From an uncultured Eubacteriales bacterium (GTDB taxonomy: Bacteria > Bacillota > Clostridia > Oscillospirales > Oscillospiraceae), in the NCBI GenBank assembly GCA_934572535.1, contig CAKTLJ010000005.1:32020-96019 (forward strand): a DNA stretch of 64,000 bases, in the 5' to 3' direction. Position 1 is the first letter of the stretch, and the number at the start of each line of letters is the position of its first letter. The notes beneath the pieces are model-generated. The model saw only the letters and a program-made list of their open reading frames with translations, searched no databases and was not told the origin of the DNA. Shown piece by piece: positions 8,491 to 16,757 of the stretch. A program made the position numbers and the translations under genes.

Positions 8491-8519
8491 TTGACAAACG
8501 GGGGATTTGGAGGTAAGAT
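8491..8519 (+). promoter_or_regulatory. Promoter of hydrogenase cluster 1
   Basis: TTGACA (8491-8496), 17-nt spacer, TAAGAT (8514-8519). The predicted start is near 8526, inside the palindrome described next. It lies in an AT-rich 260-bp stretch (8284-8540) that contrasts with the GC-rich genes. Confidence 0.8.
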
Positions 8520-8523
8520 GTAG

Positions 8524-8541
8524 TCGTTAAAATTTTAACAT
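8524..8541 (+). promoter_or_regulatory. Rex-type operator at the hydrogenase 1 start site
   Basis: TCGTTAAAATTTTAACAT matches the clostridial Rex consensus TTGTTAA-N4-TTAACAA at 12 of 14 positions, with a perfect inner palindrome GTTAAAATTTTAAC. It begins 5 nt after the -10 box, so a bound repressor would block initiation. Rex senses the NADH/NAD+ ratio, which fits a hydrogenase that disposes of NADH electrons. A second TTAACA half-like element follows at about 8544-8549. No rex gene is in the window. Confidence 0.75.
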
Positions 8542-8751
8542 CTTTAACATTTGGATAGTAGGAATATCCAGCGATGCAGGAACCCTATCCCCAGTTTGCA
8601 TTTCTTTCCCTCTGGGCCCCGGGCGAATGTTTTCCATCTGACCCCCCTCCTTCCTCCTGGGTCTTTCCTCCTGTCCGCGCTTGCATAGCCGCTTCCCAAG
8701 AGCTTGCTCCAGGGATAAGAGTATGCAAACTACTGTAAAGGAGAGAGCCTT
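8526..8751 (+). other. Untranslated leader of hydrogenase cluster 1
   Basis: About 225 nt with no gene. It holds a 9-nt segment AGTTTGCAT (8593-8601) perfectly complementary to ATGCAAACT (8723-8731). It also has a pyrimidine-rich tract with repeated CTCC (about 8642-8675) that could pair with the ribosome binding site AAAGGAGAG (8737-8745). The fold is inferred by eye; no known riboswitch class was recognised. Confidence 0.4.
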
Positions 8752-9282
8752 ATGAGTCCGAAACACACGACCTGCGAATGCGAACACGGCAGCGAGTTCG
8801 ACCAGATCGCGCAGGTAATCGAGCAGTACAAAGAAAAGGAAGGCGCTCTGATCATGGTCCTCCACGCAGCCCAGGAGATCTATGGTTATCTCCCCATGGA
8901 GGTCCAGCGATTCGTCGCCGACGGCATGGGTCTGCCCGTTTCTGAGGTCAGCGGCGTTGTGAGCTTCTATTCCTTCTTCTCCACCCAGAAGCGCGGCAAG
9001 CACACCATTCGTATGTGCCAGGGCACGGCTTGCTACGTCAGAGGCGGCAAGAAGGTGGTTGACGCCATCAAGAAGGAGCTGAACGTAGAAGTGGGCGGTA
9101 CCACGGAGGACGGTCAGTTCACCTTTGAGATCGCCCGCTGTATCGGCGCCTGCGGTCTGGCCCCGGCCATGATGGTGGATGATGACGTTTACAAGCAGGT
9201 GACCCCTGCAAAGCTCAGAGGTATTCTGGCTCTGTATGCCGACGCCCCTGAGGCGGTCGCTGAAGGAGGTGCTGGCGCATGA
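8752..9282 (+). CDS. hydC: NuoE-like [2Fe-2S] hydrogenase subunit (HydC type)
   Basis: 176 residues, thioredoxin-like 24-kDa family (NuoE/HydC). The N-terminal helical part IIMVLHAAQEIYGYLPMEV-like is followed by the four cluster cysteines: C-x4-C in MCQGTACYVRG and C-x3-C in RCIGACGLAP. This subunit carries a [2Fe-2S] cluster and docks on the NuoF-like flavoprotein, here the next gene, which it overlaps by 4 nt. ATG 8752 has a strong ribosome binding site. First gene of hydrogenase cluster 1, preceded by a Rex-type operator. The soluble cytoplasmic location is inferred from the absence of membrane helices. Confidence 0.92.
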   Translation: MSPKHTTCECEHGSEFDQIAQVIEQYKEKEGALIMVLHAAQEIYGYLPMEVQRFVADGMGLPVSEVSGVVSFYSFFSTQKRGKHTIRMCQGTACYVRGGKKVVDAIKKELNVEVGGTTEDGQFTFEIARCIGACGLAPAMMVDDDVYKQVTPAKLRGILALYADAPEAVAEGGAGA

Positions 9283-12200
9283 TTAAAAGTATTGCTGACC
9301 TTCAGAGCATGAAGGAACTTTACCAGGAGAAGATGGGTCACTACAAGCATCTTGCCATGGTATGTTACGGCACCGGCTGTATGTCTTCCGGCTGCAAGGA
9401 CGTCCGCGACGCGCTGGTGGAAGAGCTGGAGCTGGCCGGTCTGACCGACGAAGTGGCCGTCATCGAGCGCGGCTGCATGGGCACCTGCGCCGTAGGCCCC
9501 GTGGTCTACGTTTTGCCCGACGAAACCTATTACACCGAAATGACCCCCGACCGCGTGAAGGATGTTGTGAAGAAGCACTTCATTGGCGGCGAGCCCGTCA
9601 TTGACTATACCTTCTATGACAGCATCCAGAAGAAGCGCGTGGCCAACATCCACGATGTTGCCTTCTTCCGGGACCAGGTCCGTATCGCCCTGCGCAACTG
9701 CGGCCTGATCGACGTCAACTGCATCAACAGCTACGTGGCCAAGGACGGCTACCTGGCTCTGGCCCGCATCCTGGAAAAGGGCGACCGCATGGAAGTCATC
9801 GAGGAGCTGAAAAAGGCCGGCCTGCGCGGCCGCGGCGGCGCGGGCTTCCCCGCCGGCGTCAAGTGGGAGGCCGCTTACAACCAGCCCGGTGACGAAAAGT
9901 ACATCATCTGCAACGCCGACGAGGGCGACCCCGGCGCGTTCATGGACCGCTCCGTCTTCGAGGGCGATCCCCACAGCGTCATCGAGGGTATGCTGATCGG
10001 CGGCTATGCCATCGGCGCGCAGCACGGCGTGGTCTACATCCGCGCAGAATACCCCATCGCCGTGGAACGTCTCCAGGCGTCCCTGGAGATGGCCCGGGAA
10101 GAGGGCCTTCTGGGCCAGGATATCTTCGGCTCCGGCTTCAACTTCGATATCGAGATCCGCATCGGCGCGGGCGCCTTTGTCTGCGGCGAGGAAACGGCCC
10201 TGATGGCCTCCGTGGAAGGCAAGCGCGGCGAGCCTCGCCAGAAGCCTCCCTTCCCCTTCCAGAGCGGCCTGTTCGGCAAGCCCACCATCATCAACAACGT
10301 GGAGACCCTGGCCACCGTTCCCGCCATCATGCTCAACGGCGCGGACTGGTTCCGCCAGTTCGGCACCGAGCAGAGCCCCGGCACCAAGGTCTTCGCCCTC
10401 TCCGGCAACATCATCAACACCGGCCTGGTGGAGGTCCCCATGGGCACGCCCCTGTCCGAGGTCATCTACTCCATCGGCGGCGGCATCCCCAACGGCAAGA
10501 AGTTCAAGTCCGCGCAGACCGGTGGTCCCTCCGGCGGCTGTATCACCGCTGAGAACATCAACACCCCCCTGGACTATGAATCCCTGGCGGCTCTGGGCTC
10601 CATCGTGGGCTCCGGCGGCCTGATCGTCATGGACGAGGACACCTGTATGGTGGACACCGCCCGCTTCTACCTGGACTTCATCCAGGAGGAATCCTGCGGC
10701 AAATGTACCGCCTGCCGCATCGGCACCAAGCGGATGCTGGAGATCCTCAACCGCATCGTGGCCGGGGAAGGCCAGCCCGGCGACATCGAGACCCTCCAGC
10801 ACCTGGGCTCCGTCATCAAGGACACCGCCATGTGCGGCCTGGGCCAGACCGCGCCCAACCCCGTCCTCTCCACCATCAAGTACTTCCACAAGGAGTACGA
10901 AGAGCACATCGTGGAGAAGCTCTGTACCGCAGGCGTCTGCTCCGACATCGTCTCCAGCCCCTGCGAGAACACCTGCCCCGCCGGCATCAACATCCCCGGC
11001 TACATGAGCCTGATCGCCACCGGCGATTACATGGGCGCGGCCCGCATCATGCTCCGCGACAACCCCTTCTCCGGCATCTGCGGCCGTGTCTGCACCCATC
11101 CCTGCGAGAGCCGCTGCCGCCGCGGCAGCGTAGACGAGGCCATGAACATCTGCGAGCTGAAGCGCTTCGCCACCGACTGGGCCTACGCCCACGGCTTCCC
11201 CTCCGACAAGGATCTGGCGCCCGTGGCAAAGCTGGATAAGAACGTGGCCATCATCGGCTCCGGCCCCTCCGGCCTGACCTGCGCCTACTACCTGGCTCGC
11301 CTGGGCTACCACGTGGACGTCTACGAGGCCGAGGACCGCGCCGGCGGCATCATGACCTACGGCATCCCCGACTACCGCCTGCCTCTGAACATCATCAAGC
11401 GGGAGATCGGCAACATCAAGAAGACCGGTGTCAACATCATCCTGAACACCAAGATCGGCGTAGACATCTACTTCCGCGCTCTGCGTGAGAACTACGACGC
11501 CATCTTCATCGCCATCGGCGCGCAGAAGACCCTCCGCCTGGACATCCCCGGCGAGGACCTGCAGGGCGTCTACCATGGTCTGGACTTCCTGAAGCGGGTG
11601 GTCATGCAGAAGGATCTGGACTTCACCGGCAAGAAGGTCGCCGTCATCGGCGGCGGCAACACCGCCATCGACTCCGCCCGTACCGCCGTCCGTCTGGGCG
11701 CCAGGGAAGTGGTCATGCTCTATCGCCGTACCGCGGAAGACATGCCCGCCGATAAGATCGAGATCCGCGACGCACTGGAAGAGGGCGTCCAGATCCGCAC
11801 CCTGGTCAACCCCACCGACTTCATCGGCATCGGCGGCAAGCTCAACAGCATCTGCATCATGAAGCAGACCCTGGGCCAGTTCGACAGCTCCGGCCGCCGC
11901 AAGGCCGTGGCCAGCGGAGAGAGCTATGTGGAGGAATTCGACATCGCCATCCCCGCCATCTCCCAGACCCCCGATACCAACTTCATCAAGGGCTCCGTCC
12001 GTCTGAACGGCGACCGTGTGGTGGCAGACCACTACACCCAGGCCACTTCCATGCCCGGCGTCTTCGTGGGCGGCGACGCGCACCGCGGTCCCAAGGACAT
12101 CGTCAACGCCGTGCACGAGGCCAAGGTGGCCGCATCCGGCATCGACAAGTTCCTGGGCGGCTCCGGCGAGCTCAACAAGGGCTTTGACCAGGAGATCACC

Positions 12201-12362
12201 GATTATCACATTGAGGGCGACATTGTCCCGCATAACCGCTTCCTGACCAGACAGCTCGAAGCGGAAGAAGCAGTTGGCAGCTTCTGCGAACGTAACCTGG
12301 GCATGCACGAACTGGATGCCCGCGCTGAGGCCAGCCGCTGCCTGCGTTGCGACAGGAGGTAA
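9279..12362 (+). CDS. hydB: Fused NuoF-like (HydB) and GltD-like NAD(P) oxidoreductase
   Basis: 1027 residues. Order: thioredoxin-like [2Fe-2S] domain about 20-100 (CYGTGC, RGCMGTC); NuoF FMN/NADH domain about 150-400 (RGRGGAGFPAGVKW, NADEGDPGAFMDR); SLBB, then the NuoF [4Fe-4S] site SCGKCTACRIGTKRM near 472. Then comes a GltD-type module: cysteine-rich domain (CENTCPAGINIPGY, CTHPCESRCRRG) about 555-640, FAD fold AIIGSGPSGLTCAYYL at about 655, NAD(P) fold VAVIGGGNTAIDSA at about 785, and terminal SRCLRCD. Classical HydB ends in a ferredoxin domain; here a GltD unit with its own FAD takes that place. The likely role is electron exchange between NAD(H), possibly NADP(H), and HydA1, perhaps by bifurcation; coupling and cofactor are inference. 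Confidence 0.9.
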   Translation: MIKSIADLQSMKELYQEKMGHYKHLAMVCYGTGCMSSGCKDVRDALVEELELAGLTDEVAVIERGCMGTCAVGPVVYVLPDETYYTEMTPDRVKDVVKKHFIGGEPVIDYTFYDSIQKKRVANIHDVAFFRDQVRIALRNCGLIDVNCINSYVAKDGYLALARILEKGDRMEVIEELKKAGLRGRGGAGFPAGVKWEAAYNQPGDEKYIICNADEGDPGAFMDRSVFEGDPHSVIEGMLIGGYAIGAQHGVVYIRAEYPIAVERLQASLEMAREEGLLGQDIFGSGFNFDIEIRIGAGAFVCGEETALMASVEGKRGEPRQKPPFPFQSGLFGKPTIINNVETLATVPAIMLNGADWFRQFGTEQSPGTKVFALSGNIINTGLVEVPMGTPLSEVIYSIGGGIPNGKKFKSAQTGGPSGGCITAENINTPLDYESLAALGSIVGSGGLIVMDEDTCMVDTARFYLDFIQEESCGKCTACRIGTKRMLEILNRIVAGEGQPGDIETLQHLGSVIKDTAMCGLGQTAPNPVLSTIKYFHKEYEEHIVEKLCTAGVCSDIVSSPCENTCPAGINIPGYMSLIATGDYMGAARIMLRDNPFSGICGRVCTHPCESRCRRGSVDEAMNICELKRFATDWAYAHGFPSDKDLAPVAKLDKNVAIIGSGPSGLTCAYYLARLGYHVDVYEAEDRAGGIMTYGIPDYRLPLNIIKREIGNIKKTGVNIILNTKIGVDIYFRALRENYDAIFIAIGAQKTLRLDIPGEDLQGVYHGLDFLKRVVMQKDLDFTGKKVAVIGGGNTAIDSARTAVRLGAREVVMLYRRTAEDMPADKIEIRDALEEGVQIRTLVNPTDFIGIGGKLNSICIMKQTLGQFDSSGRRKAVASGESYVEEFDIAIPAISQTPDTNFIKGSVRLNGDRVVADHYTQATSMPGVFVGGDAHRGPKDIVNAVHEAKVAASGIDKFLGGSGELNKGFDQEITDYHIEGDIVPHNRFLTRQLEAEEAVGSFCERNLGMHELDARAEASRCLRCDRR

Positions 12363-12367
12363 GTGAA

Positions 12368-14185
12368 ATGGCAGATATCAGACTCACCATCAACGGGAAG
12401 GAATGTATCGCTCCCGCCGGCAGCACCATCCTGCAAGCCGCGGAGCTCAACGGCATTCACATCCCGAAGCTGTGCTATCTGGAAGGCATCCATAAGTACG
12501 GTGCCTGCCGTATCTGCGTGGTGGAGCAGGTCAGCCCTCCCGCCAAGAACCTGCAGGCCTCCTGCATGGTGGAAGCCAAGAACGGCATGGTCATCGAAAC
12601 CAACAACGAACGCGTCCAGGACGCCCGCAAGACCATGTATCAGCTGCTCTTGTCCAACCACGACAAGAAGTGCCTGACCTGCGCCCGGAACCAGGACTGC
12701 GAATTCCAGGCCCTGGGCCGCGAGCTGGACGTGGAGGACTCTCCCTACGAGGGCGAGCGGAACCTGCTCCCCATCGACGTCAGCGAGTCCATCACCCGCG
12801 ATCCCAACAAGTGCATCCTCTGCCGCCGCTGCGTCAGCGTCTGCTCCAAGATCCAGACCACGTCCATCCTGGCGGAGGAGAACCGTGGCTTTGACACCGT
12901 CATCACCCCCGCCTTCAGTCTGCCCATCGGCAACACCGCCTGCACCTTCTGCGGTCAGTGCGTGGTCGTCTGCCCCGTGGGCGCGCTGAAGGAGACCAGC
13001 CACAGAGACCGGGTCCTGAAGGCTCTGAACGACCCCAGCAAGTATGTCGTGGTCCAGCCCGCTCCCGCAGTCCGCGTGGGCATCGGCGAGTGCTTCGGTC
13101 TGCCCGCCGGAAGCTGCGAGACCGGCAAACTGGCCGCCGCGCTGCGCCGCCTGGGCTTTGACGACGTCTTCGACACCAACTGGGCCGCTGACCTGACCAT
13201 CCTGGAGGAGGGCACCGAGTTCCTCAACCGGTTCCGTGCCGTCCTGACCGGCGGCGTGGCTGCCCTGCCCATGATGACCTCCTGCTCCCCCGGCTGGATC
13301 CAGTTCATCGAGCACACCTATCCCACCGAGCTGGACCATCTGTCCACCTGTAAGTCTCCCCACGAGATGTTCGGCGCGGTCATCAAGAGCTACTATGCCA
13401 AGAAGCTGGGCAAGAAGCCCGAGGATATGTATGTGGTCTCCATCATGCCCTGCACCGCGAAGAAGACCGAGTGCGCCCGTCCCGAGCTGAGCAACGACGG
13501 CGTTCCCAACGTGGATGCAGTCCTCACCACCCGTGAGCTGGGCGACCTCATCAAGACCATGGGCATCGACTTCCTGTCCCTGCCCGAGGAGGACTTCGAC
13601 GCACCTCTGGGCTACTCCACCGGCGCAGCCGATATCTTCGGCGTCACCGGCGGCGTGATGGAAGCCGCGCTGCGCACCGTCTACGAGATCATCACCGGCC
13701 GTGAGCTGCCCTTCCCCAACCTCCACGTCTCCCCCATCGTGGGTCTGGATCAGATCCGCGAGGCCACCATCAAGCTGGAGAACGTGAAGCCCGAGTGGAA
13801 GGCCGCCGAGGGCTTCGAAGTCAAGATCGCCGTCACCAGCGGCTATGCCGGCGCGAGAAAGCTCATGGACCAGGTCCGGGCGGGCACCTCTCCCTACCAC
13901 TTCATCGAAGTCATGGGATGTCCCGGCGGCTGCATCACCGGCGGCGGCCAGCCCAGACCCAAGCAGGACATCAGCATCGTCCGTCAGAAGCGAATGGAAG
14001 CCATCTACGGCGAGGACGAGCGCAAGCTGGTCCGCAAGTCCCACGAGAACAAGTCCCTCATGGAGTTCTACAAGGAATGGGGCGAGCCCGGCGGCCACGC
14101 ATCGCATAAGTATCTGCACACCCACTATGTCCAGCGCGGTCTTTACAACGAACTCACCACCGAAAGCTTCGTCCGGGAGAAGTAA
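12368..14185 (+). CDS. hydA: [FeFe] hydrogenase catalytic subunit HydA1
   Basis: 605 residues. Start MADIRLT, ATG 12368, with AGGAGG 8 nt upstream; 5 nt after the fusion gene. Modules: [2Fe-2S] plant-type domain (CYLEG..YGACRICVVE), His-Cys [4Fe-4S] (HDKKCLTCARNQDC), two [4Fe-4S] (CILCRRCVSVC, CTFCGQCVVVC), then the H-cluster domain. L2 MPCTAKKTE (Cys362) and L3 GCPGGCITGGGQP (Cys518, Cys522) are canonical. L1 reads TSCSPGW (304-310): Ser307 falls where the second cysteine of TSCCPGW, a cubane ligand, is expected; the spacing of 55 to Cys362 supports this alignment. Reversible proton reduction in the cytoplasm; with HydC and the NuoF-GltD fusion it resembles the trimeric bifurcating type (group A3). 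Confidence 0.95.
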   Translation: MADIRLTINGKECIAPAGSTILQAAELNGIHIPKLCYLEGIHKYGACRICVVEQVSPPAKNLQASCMVEAKNGMVIETNNERVQDARKTMYQLLLSNHDKKCLTCARNQDCEFQALGRELDVEDSPYEGERNLLPIDVSESITRDPNKCILCRRCVSVCSKIQTTSILAEENRGFDTVITPAFSLPIGNTACTFCGQCVVVCPVGALKETSHRDRVLKALNDPSKYVVVQPAPAVRVGIGECFGLPAGSCETGKLAAALRRLGFDDVFDTNWAADLTILEEGTEFLNRFRAVLTGGVAALPMMTSCSPGWIQFIEHTYPTELDHLSTCKSPHEMFGAVIKSYYAKKLGKKPEDMYVVSIMPCTAKKTECARPELSNDGVPNVDAVLTTRELGDLIKTMGIDFLSLPEEDFDAPLGYSTGAADIFGVTGGVMEAALRTVYEIITGRELPFPNLHVSPIVGLDQIREATIKLENVKPEWKAAEGFEVKIAVTSGYAGARKLMDQVRAGTSPYHFIEVMGCPGGCITGGGQPRPKQDISIVRQKRMEAIYGEDERKLVRKSHENKSLMEFYKEWGEPGGHASHKYLHTHYVQRGLYNELTTESFVREK

Positions 14186-14204
14186 TTCCCTGTCCCTGGA
14201 TACC

Positions 14205-14238
14205 AAAAGGAGCGAGACAACCGTCTCGCTCCTTTTTT
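14205..14238 (+). terminator. Rho-independent terminator of hydrogenase cluster 1
   Basis: The stem AAAAGGAGCGAGAC / GTCTCGCTCCTTTT with loop AACC ends in TTTTTT; it starts 19 nt after the hydA1 stop. Confidence 0.93.
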
Positions 14239-14253
14239 GTTCCTCGGTTCGGC

Positions 14254-14282
14254 TTGCGCCGCCTCTGCCAGTGTGCTATAAT
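14254..14282 (+). promoter_or_regulatory. Promoter of the acyltransferase gene
   Basis: TTGCGC (14254-14259), 17-nt spacer ending in TGC (extended -10), TATAAT (14277-14282). Confidence 0.75.
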
Positions 14283-14321
14283 ACCCGAACGATCGCAAAA
14301 ATCACTAGGGAGGTCCCTGCC

Positions 14322-15374
14322 ATGCCCCTGTCCATGAAGCCCCGGGATCATTGCTTTGACAGCTTGAAATGTATCCTCATTTTCCTGGCTGTGCTGGGGC
14401 ATCTGCTGACCCTTTCCCCGGCGTGGGGCGGGTGGAACGACAGCCTGTACCGGGTGATCTACTCCTTCCACATGCCGGTCTTCCTCTTCATCACCGGCTG
14501 GTTCGCGGTGTACAAGCGGCGGACGATCATCTTCCACCTGCTCTACCTCTACTTCCTGTTTCAGACGCTCCATTGCGTGATCTTCCGGGGGCTTTTAAAG
14601 GACGACCCCATCCTTCTGGAGTACACCACGCCCTCCTGGTCCCTCTGGTATCTGATGGTCTGCCTGTTCTGCTATCTGCTCATCCCCCTCTTCAACCTCC
14701 GGGGCAAGCGTCGGCGAGGCTGCGTCCTGGCCCTCTTCTTCTTTCTGTCCGTCTTCTACGGGCTGGACCCCACCATCGGGAAGTTTCTCTCCCTGGGGCG
14801 GGTCTTCTCCTTCCTCCCCTTCTTCGCGCTGGGGTACTATGCCAAGGACTACAAGGACACGATCCTGCACTTTTCCAAAAAGCCGGTGTCCGTGGCCCTG
14901 ACCCTGGGCGTCCTGGCCGCCACGGTCTACCTGGCCTTCTTCTGTCGCTTCCCCAACGCGATGTTCTACGGCTCCCACTCCTTCGAGCGGCTGGGGTGCG
15001 GCGTCGCCACCAAGCTCCTGATTCAAGCCATCGCCTGCCTGTGGCTGGCCTTCTTCCTCCTGGTGGTCGCCCCCGCCCTGAACCGAAAGATCCCGGTGAT
15101 GAGCACCGCGGGCAAAAATACACTGGCCGTCTATCTGCTTCACGCCTTCCCCCTCAAGCTCATGGGGCACTTCGAGCTGACGGCCAACTTCACCCCGCTG
15201 CACACCCTGCTCACCGCTCTGGTGATCCTGCTGGCCTTCGGCAACGACACCATGGGGCGGCTCTTCTCCCGGCTGTTCACCGGCTGGTGGCTGGAAAAGC
15301 TGTGGAACAAAATGGAACCCCGGAAATATAGCGTCAATCACTATGATCAACATGCGGCTCACCCTCCCCGGTGA
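14322..15374 (+). CDS. Membrane acyltransferase family 3 protein
   Basis: 350 residues, about ten hydrophobic helices. The opening RDHCFDSLKCILIFLAVLGH and the histidine-containing YSFHMPVFLFITGWF are typical of acyltransferase_3 (OafA/fucose 4-O-acetyltransferase-like) proteins, which move acyl groups onto sugars at the outer face of the membrane. The late motif GKNTLAVYLLHAF also fits. ATG 14322 follows GGGAGG. Monocistronic, with its own promoter and terminator; the acceptor (wall polymer or capsule) is unknown. Confidence 0.82.
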   Translation: MPLSMKPRDHCFDSLKCILIFLAVLGHLLTLSPAWGGWNDSLYRVIYSFHMPVFLFITGWFAVYKRRTIIFHLLYLYFLFQTLHCVIFRGLLKDDPILLEYTTPSWSLWYLMVCLFCYLLIPLFNLRGKRRRGCVLALFFFLSVFYGLDPTIGKFLSLGRVFSFLPFFALGYYAKDYKDTILHFSKKPVSVALTLGVLAATVYLAFFCRFPNAMFYGSHSFERLGCGVATKLLIQAIACLWLAFFLLVVAPALNRKIPVMSTAGKNTLAVYLLHAFPLKLMGHFELTANFTPLHTLLTALVILLAFGNDTMGRLFSRLFTGWWLEKLWNKMEPRKYSVNHYDQHAAHPPR

Positions 15375-15390
15375 GCCGCATGTCTATTTT
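15351..15390 (+). terminator. Terminator of the acyltransferase gene
   Basis: The perfect stem CATGCGGCTCACC / GGTGAGCCGCATG around CTCCCC overlaps the stop codon and is followed by TCTATTTTT. Confidence 0.88.
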
Positions 15391-15393
15391 TGC

Positions 15394-15428
15394 GAAAAGA
15401 GAGGGAATGGGTTTCCCCATTCCCTCTC
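15394..15428 (-). terminator. Terminator of the rubrerythrin gene
   Basis: On the minus strand the 13-bp stem GAGAGGGAATGGG / CCCATTCCCTCTC with a 4-nt loop is followed by a TTTT run. Back to back with the acyltransferase terminator. Confidence 0.88.
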
Positions 15429-15454
15429 AAACACGCTGGATCATCCAGGGCTTC

Positions 15455-15997
15455 TTACTTGAAGTAACGCTTCAGCAGGCCCTCGAAAGCCTTGCCGTGT
15501 CTTGCCTCGTCCCGGGCCATTTCATGCACGGTGTCGTGGATGGCGTCCAGGTTCAGAGCCTTGGCGCGCTTGGCCAGATCGGTCTTACCTGCGGTCGCGC
15601 CGTTCTCAGCCTCGACACGCATCTCCAGGTTCTTCTTGGTGGAGTCGGTCACGACCTCGCCCAGCAGCTCAGCGAACTTAGCAGCGTGCTCAGCCTCTTC
15701 ATAGGCGGCCTTCTCCCAGTACAGGCCGATCTCGGGATAGCCCTCGCGGTGTGCCACGCGGGCCATAGCCAGATACATACCGACCTCGGTGCACTCACCC
15801 TGGAAGTTGGCGCGCAGGTCCGCCATGATATCCTCAGGAGCGCCCTGTGCCACGCCGACAATGTGCTCGGCAGCCCAGCTCATGTCAGGACCCTGCTCCA
15901 CGAACTTGGAAGCGGGCGCCTTGCACTGAGGACATTCCGCAGGAGCTGCATCGCCTTCATGAACATAACCGCAAACGCCGCAAACAAACTTAGCCAT
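15455..15997 (-). CDS. rbr: Reverse-type rubrerythrin
   Basis: 180 residues. A rubredoxin-like FeS4 knuckle comes first ([10 protein letters not shown] and CPQCKAP, residues 5-32) and the diiron four-helix domain second, the reversed order seen in clostridial revRbr. Diiron ligands are visible as [26 protein letters not shown] and DEARHGKAF (ExxH pattern). The enzyme reduces hydrogen peroxide with electrons from NADH-linked rubredoxin partners, protecting an anaerobe. ATG 15997 has GGAGG upstream; the frame reaches 16024 but without a ribosome binding site. Monocistronic. Confidence 0.95.
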   Translation of the reverse strand: MAKFVCGVCGYVHEGDAAPAECPQCKAPASKFVEQGPDMSWAAEHIVGVAQGAPEDIMADLRANFQGECTEVGMYLAMARVAHREGYPEIGLYWEKAAYEEAEHAAKFAELLGEVVTDSTKKNLEMRVEAENGATAGKTDLAKRAKALNLDAIHDTVHEMARDEARHGKAFEGLLKRYFK

Positions 15998-16078
15998 AAG
16001 ATTACCTCCATAACATGCTCCCATGGGAGCGAATTTTTGTTGTATTGTTGAGTGTTGTCATTCTCATGTTCTACACTC

Positions 16079-16107
16079 ATATTACACGATTGGACTGATT
16101 TTGTAAA
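16079..16107 (-). promoter_or_regulatory. Rubrerythrin promoter
   Basis: Minus strand TTTACA (16107-16102), 17-nt spacer, TAATAT (16084-16079). About 80 nt of leader contain GAGTGT and ACACTC as a loose inverted repeat (about 16050-16078); no convincing PerR box. Confidence 0.65.
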
Positions 16108-16172
16108 GTTCTTATCTTCACAGATTCAGTGGCCATTTTTCAGTAATATTTTTTCTCATTTCGGTGACTTTA

Positions 16173-16757
16173 TCACAGATTTTTTATTTCTTCTAACAAA
16201 CTCTCCCGATCGTAAAGCGCAGAGAGCACCGGCAGCATGGCGTTGGGGCTGAGATACTGCGGCAGACCCAGCTTTTTCAAAAGCGCCTGGCGTCTCTCCT
16301 TGCTCCCCTCCCCGCCGGACAGACCGCAGGCGAAGAGGTCGGCCTTGGTGAGCGGCGGCGCCGTCTTGGGCGCCTCGTCCAAGATGGTGGCTCCGGCCCG
16401 GCGAAGGGCAGTCTCCAGCACCTCCGGGCGCATCCCCTCCACCCCCAGCTTTCCCTCCTTCCCCGGCTTGCGCTTGCGCTTCTCCTTTCCGAAGAGGTCG
16501 GGGACATAGGCGTGCTTCACCTGGTCCTGGGGCAAGGCCCCCTTTAGATAATTTCGGATGACGAAGCCCGCGCCGTCGCTGTCGGTCAGGATGATGAGTC
16601 CCCGCTTCTCCCCGATCTTCCGCAGCAGGGCGAGCTTTTCCTTGTCCTTGAAAATAGCAAAACCGGCAGTCTCCAAGATCACCGTGTCCACCAGCTGGGA
16701 CAGGGTGTTTTTGTCATACCGGCCCTCCACCACGATGGCCTCCTTGATTTTCAGCAT
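16173..16757 (-). CDS. rnmV: Ribonuclease M5
   Basis: 194 residues, normal length. Toprim-fold nuclease that matures the 5S rRNA precursor in Firmicutes. IKEAIVVEGRYDKNTL holds the catalytic glutamate and LIILTDSDGAGFVIR the DxD motif of the Toprim domain; the C-terminal region LGVEGMRPEVLETALRRAGA is characteristic of the family. It overlaps the end of holA by 7 nt and is last in the XRE-comEC-holA-rnmV operon. Confidence 0.95.
   Translation of the reverse strand: MLKIKEAIVVEGRYDKNTLSQLVDTVILETAGFAIFKDKEKLALLRKIGEKRGLIILTDSDGAGFVIRNYLKGALPQDQVKHAYVPDLFGKEKRKRKPGKEGKLGVEGMRPEVLETALRRAGATILDEAPKTAPPLTKADLFACGLSGGEGSKERRQALLKKLGLPQYLSPNAMLPVLSALYDRESLLEEIKNL

Noticed and set aside
9189-14206. 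Very long open frames antisense to hydrogenase cluster 1 (over 1000 and over 660 codons on the minus strand)
   Set aside because: They mirror codon bias of the GC-rich hydrogenase genes, are low-complexity Gly/Asp/His-rich, have no recognisable motifs and no ribosome binding sites.
16050-16107. PerR box at the rubrerythrin promoter
   Set aside because: Only a loose GAGTGT/ACACTC repeat is present; it does not fit the TTATAAT-N-ATTATAA pattern.
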